Source: JACVRX01 sp963819885 (GTDB lineage: Bacteria > Actinomycetota > Actinomycetes > Jiangellales > Jiangellaceae). Taken from it: a stretch of DNA of 64,000 bases. Where the stretch lies: positions 62,001 through 126,000 of the forward strand of contig CAWFXV010000031.1 in NCBI GenBank assembly GCA_963819885.1, read 5' to 3'. Positions 61,487 through 64,000 of the stretch are shown piece by piece. The notes under the pieces are model-generated. The model worked only from the letters and a program-made list of their open reading frames with translations. It made no database searches and was not told where the DNA came from. The position numbers and the translations under genes were made by a program. The first letter of the stretch is position 1, and each line of letters starts with the position of its first letter.

Positions 61487-62194
61487 GTGAACGCACCCAG
61501 AGCGCTCCGGCAGGTCATCGGAGCCCGTGTTAAGCATCTGCGTGAGCAGGCGGGCGGCCGGCAGGAAGACATCGCCAGGGTGGCACGAAGTTTCGGTCTG
61601 GCGTGGCCGCGGCAGAAGGTCGACGAGCTGGAGCGAGGCAAGAAGGCGATCAGCGTGGAGGAGTTGGTCCTCCTGCCTTTCGTCTTGTCCCATGCTCTCG
61701 ACCGCACCGTGTCCACGGCCGACCTATTCGACGCCGATGACCAGATCACACTGTCGGCCCAGACGGACATCCCCGCCCGCGACGTGCTGGCCGAGCTGTG
61801 CGGAGCGAAGCCGGCAGGCACCTTCGTCCACCTGACCCACCTGCCATCCGCCGACGCGGTGGAGGTCATAGCGCGTTCCTTTGCGCGCCCGCTGCATCGG
61901 TTGACGGCTCTCGGCCTCGGCGAGACGTCGATGCGCGATCTCCTCACCATCGAACGTTCCACCGGGGAGCCCGAAGCGCGAGCCGCCCGCCAGGTAGGCG
62001 AAGGCTCGATCGTCTTCACAGCGATCTGCCATCACCTGTGGGGCCGCAGCCTGTCGGCGGAGCGGGACGCGCGGGTGGCCGCAAGCCTGCCCAACGCCGC
62101 CTCGGCCCCCACGGTCAGGGCGAAGCGTGGCCGGGTCACCCGCGAACTGGTCGCCGAAATCCGCGCATTCATCAAACGGGCAGAAGAGAGCTGA
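61487..62194 (+). CDS. XRE-family transcriptional regulator
   Basis: 235 residues from GTG at 61487. Helix-turn-helix: LRQVIGARVKHLREQAGGRQEDIARVARSFGLAWPRQKVDELERGKKAISVEELVLLPFVLSHALDRTVSTADLF. The remainder (ligand or oligomerisation part) is helical with a conserved SARPLHRLTALGLGETSMRDLL. Divergent from the ArsR operon. Its stop overlaps the start of the integrase remnant, suggesting it was part of an integrated element. Confidence 0.85.
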   Translation: MNAPRALRQVIGARVKHLREQAGGRQEDIARVARSFGLAWPRQKVDELERGKKAISVEELVLLPFVLSHALDRTVSTADLFDADDQITLSAQTDIPARDVLAELCGAKPAGTFVHLTHLPSADAVEVIARSFARPLHRLTALGLGETSMRDLLTIERSTGEPEARAARQVGEGSIVFTAICHHLWGRSLSAERDARVAASLPNAASAPTVRAKRGRVTRELVAEIRAFIKRAEES

Positions 62195-62500
62195 ATGGCC
62201 AGCGTGAGGAAGTGACTGACCTGACCGCGGACGGGTCGAAGCGGTACGACGTCCTCTATCGCGACCTGGACCGGCGGCAGCGCTGGAAGACGCACCGAGG
62301 AAGGTCGACGCCGACGCGTTCGCGAACACGGTGGAGGCGACAAGCTCCACGGCTCGTACATCGACCCCGATGCCGGGAAGGTGACCGTCAAGGCCTACGG
62401 GGAAACTTGGCTGACGGCGCGGACTTTCGACTCGAGCACCAGGGAAGCCGTCGAGGGGCGCTTCCGCCGGCCGCGACAGAGGTCTAGTCCCGAATGGGGT
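62195..62500 (+). pseudogene. Tyrosine-recombinase (phage integrase) N-terminal remnant
   Basis: MASVRK then, with one base missing, VTDLTADGSKRYDVLYRDLDRRQRWKT, then in other frames GSYIDPDAGKVTVKAYGETWLTARTFDSSTREAVEGRF. This is the arm-binding (AP2-like) and SAM-like N-terminal half of actinophage/AICE integrases. The catalytic domain is missing. Together with the XRE gene it marks the edge of a lost mobile element. Confidence 0.65.
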
Positions 62501-62509
62501 CGGCACGAT

Positions 62510-62910
62510 CGGTGGCTGTCCCGCGAGCACATCATGGCCAGCATCGACGCCTCCTGGGACAGGCGGGCACCGACCACGTCGACCTGTACCAGTTCCACCG
62601 GTGGAACTGCGAGACACCGATCGAGGAGACCATGCGGGCCTTGCACGAGGTGGTGCAGGCCGGCAATGTGCGCTACATAGGTGCGTCCAGCATGTATGCG
62701 TGGCGGTTCGCCAAGGGCGCAGCACATCACCGCGGCGGCTGGCTGGACCAGGTTCGCGTCGATGCGGAACCCCTACAACCTGGTGTAACGCGAAGAGAAG
62801 CGGGAGATCCCGCTCTGCGTGGATCAGGGCACGGGAGCCATTTCCCTGGAGTGCGCTGGCGCGCGCTGCTCGCCGGTACCCGTGAGGGTCCGAGCGGCGC
62901 ACCATTCGGG
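62510..62910 (+). pseudogene. Aldo/keto reductase remnant
   Basis: LSREHIMASIDAS in one frame, then GQAGTDHVDLYQFHRWNCETPIEETMRALHEVVQAGNVRYIGASSMYAWRFAKGAAHHRGGW in another, then MRNPYNLV and REEKREIPLCVDQGTGAI in a third. The AKR GTDHVDLYQFHR strand is unmistakable. N- and C-termini are lost. Directly fused to the integrase remnant. Confidence 0.75.
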
Positions 62911-62975
62911 CAGGCACTGACGCGGTCGCACCACGCGTCACACGGGACTGCGCCTGAGGGCATCATGCGGTGGTG

Positions 62976-63350
62976 ATGTCTGACGACGCGGTAGCCGATC
63001 AGATCTTCGCCATCGGTCCACAGATCCGCTACGTGGGTTTCGGTGGCGGCCGGGATGTTGTCCTGCGCGAACGGTCGGGGCTGATCGATGCCTCGACCGG
63101 CGAGTCCGACCGTTATGAGGAGCTGCTGGTCAATCCGACCCTGTTGACGCTCGCCGGTCAGCGTGGCGACATCGACTGCGGTGGTCTGCGCTTTCTGGTC
63201 GTTGCCTACGGGCACTTCTGGCAGCTGGTGATCCCGACGGGTCACAGGAGTCATGTGTCGGTGGCCGTTGAGTCAGACGCTGACCCGATCGTGGCGGCTG
63301 GCAGAGTACTGGCAGTCATCGAAGGTCACGCGGATCACGCGGGAAGATAG
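62976..63350 (+). CDS. Conserved protein of a roadblock-like/DUF6659-type family (tentative)
   Basis: 124 residues starting MSDDAVADQIFAIGPQIRYVGFGGGRD. RYEELLVNPTLLTLAGQRGDIDCGGLRFLVVAYGHFWQLVIPTGHRSHVSVAVESDADPI is a strongly patterned alpha/beta sequence that recurs in bacterial and archaeal proteins of unknown function; the family name is from memory. Start at ATG 62976; two preceding GTGs are possible. Stands alone before the slipin gene. Confidence 0.6.
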   Translation: MSDDAVADQIFAIGPQIRYVGFGGGRDVVLRERSGLIDASTGESDRYEELLVNPTLLTLAGQRGDIDCGGLRFLVVAYGHFWQLVIPTGHRSHVSVAVESDADPIVAAGRVLAVIEGHADHAGR

Positions 63351-63457
63351 CCGGGCGGCGGGGTCTCCAAGGTGGGTGGGCTCGGTTCACTCGGTACGCG
63401 GGTAGAGCAGGGGTCGGCGGCCGCCCGTGCCCGGTGACCTTGGCGGTCATACGATGA

Positions 63458-64000
63458 ATGACGGGACTGGTGCTGGCATGGGAGGTCAGCCTGACCGCAT
63501 TGATCATCGTGCTTGGAGTCCTCGGCCTCGTCTCCGTTGCGTTTGCATCGAGCGTCGAGTCATCCGGCAATACGAGCGGGGTGTCGTCTTCCGGCTCGGG
63601 CGGGTCCAAGAACCGGCCCGGGCGCCAGGGCTGACCATGATCGTGCCGATCATGGACCACCTCCGAAAGGTCAGCCTGCAGATCGTCACGATGCCGGTGC
63701 CCGCCCAGGAGGGGATCACTCGCGACAACGTGACTGTGCGGGTGGATGCGGTGGTGTATTTCCGGGTGCACGACCCGGTCCGGGCTTTGGTCGAGGTGCA
63801 GGACTATGAGTTCGCGGTGTCGCAGGTGGCCCAGACCTCGCTGCGGTCGATCATCGGCAAAAGCGAACTGGACGAGCTGCTGTCCAACCGTGAGTTGCTC
63901 AATCAGGGACTCGCGCTGATGATCGACAGTCCCGCGGTTGGCTGGGGTGTGGAGATTGACCGAGTCGAGATCAAGGACGTCGAGCTGCCCGATTCGATGA
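63458..64000 (+). CDS. Slipin/stomatin (SPFH) protein, 3' truncated, N-terminal frameshift
   Basis: A single N-terminal TM helix (MTGLVLAWEVSLTALIIVLGVLGLVSVA) is in one frame. From ~63553 another frame carries RRVIRQYERGVVFRLGRVQEPARAPGLTMIVPIMDHLRKVSLQIVTMPVPAQEGITRDNVTVRVDAVVYFRVHDPVRALVEVQDYEFAVSQVAQTSLRSIIGKSELDELLSNRELLNQGLALMIDSPAVGWGVEIDRVEIKDVELPDSM, an SPFH domain open to the window edge. A one-base shift between ~63545 and 63553 separates them. Slipins scaffold membrane microdomains. Confidence 0.8.

Overview
The window is high-GC actinomycete DNA. This follows from strong G/C bias at third codon positions, a SARP-type regulator, an actinobacterial QcrB cytochrome b with a PDWY motif, a class F sortase, a KAP ATPase beside an ECF sigma/anti-sigma pair, and many TetR/MarR/ArsR one-component regulators. 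The genus cannot be named from the sequence. No rRNA, CRISPR array or complete tRNA was seen. Both ends cut genes: an HdeD-like protein at the left and a slipin at the right.

Layout. 0-4.6 kb: HdeD-like protein, MBL-fold hydrolase, VapBC toxin-antitoxin with a palindromic operator, MDR oxidoreductase, ChrA-type chromate transporter, thioredoxin-like protein. 4.7-8.5 kb: three-gene envelope operon (repeat lipoprotein, lipoprotein-type class F sortase, von Willebrand-like membrane protein). 8.5-13.3 kb: ECF sigma, anti-sigma-like membrane protein and a large beta-propeller/KAP NTPase, one minus-strand transcription unit. 14.4-21.6 kb: the most unusual locus. A tight minus-strand operon encodes a subtilisin-like protease, an APH-fold kinase, a HopA1-family protein and a LanC cyclase. 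The last three are the kinase, lyase and cyclase activities needed to make lanthionines (as in class V-type lanthipeptide systems). No conventional precursor peptide is visible; instead the protease carries eleven perfect-length 9-residue repeats (T-x-x-P-P-C-P-x-x) that put one Thr and one Cys in every unit. A stand-alone protein resembling the protease prodomain converges on the operon, and a SARP regulator (frameshifted) lies upstream. I propose that the protease tail is the substrate of the lanthionine machinery.

22-35 kb: small detoxification/regulation modules (YciI, DHFR-like, VOC, ArsR-SRPBCC with a clear operator, TetR-FAD monooxygenase, MarR-MDR-PEP mutase, serine hydrolase). 35.9-37.5 kb: secreted Asp-box protein. 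37.9-53.6 kb: functional genes (alpha/beta hydrolase, SDR, J-domain protein, orphan qcrB, AlkD-like, DUF1761/TetR, VOC) mixed with a graveyard of truncated or frameshifted genes and IS3, IS5, IS30 and IS6 remnants. 53.6-57 kb: truncated haemoglobin, DinB-like protein, frameshifted MDR gene. 57.5-59.4 kb: a lower-GC glycosyltransferase/methyltransferase pair, probably acquired horizontally, followed by a tRNA-like 3' fragment. 59.6-63 kb: ArsR-SRPBCC-SDR operon with two operators, XRE regulator, decayed integrase and aldo/keto reductase.

Several single-base frameshifts sit in short homopolymers inside otherwise well-preserved genes (41.16, 56.32 and 59.80 kb). These may be assembly errors rather than true pseudogenes; the multiply broken genes and gene fragments are real decay.
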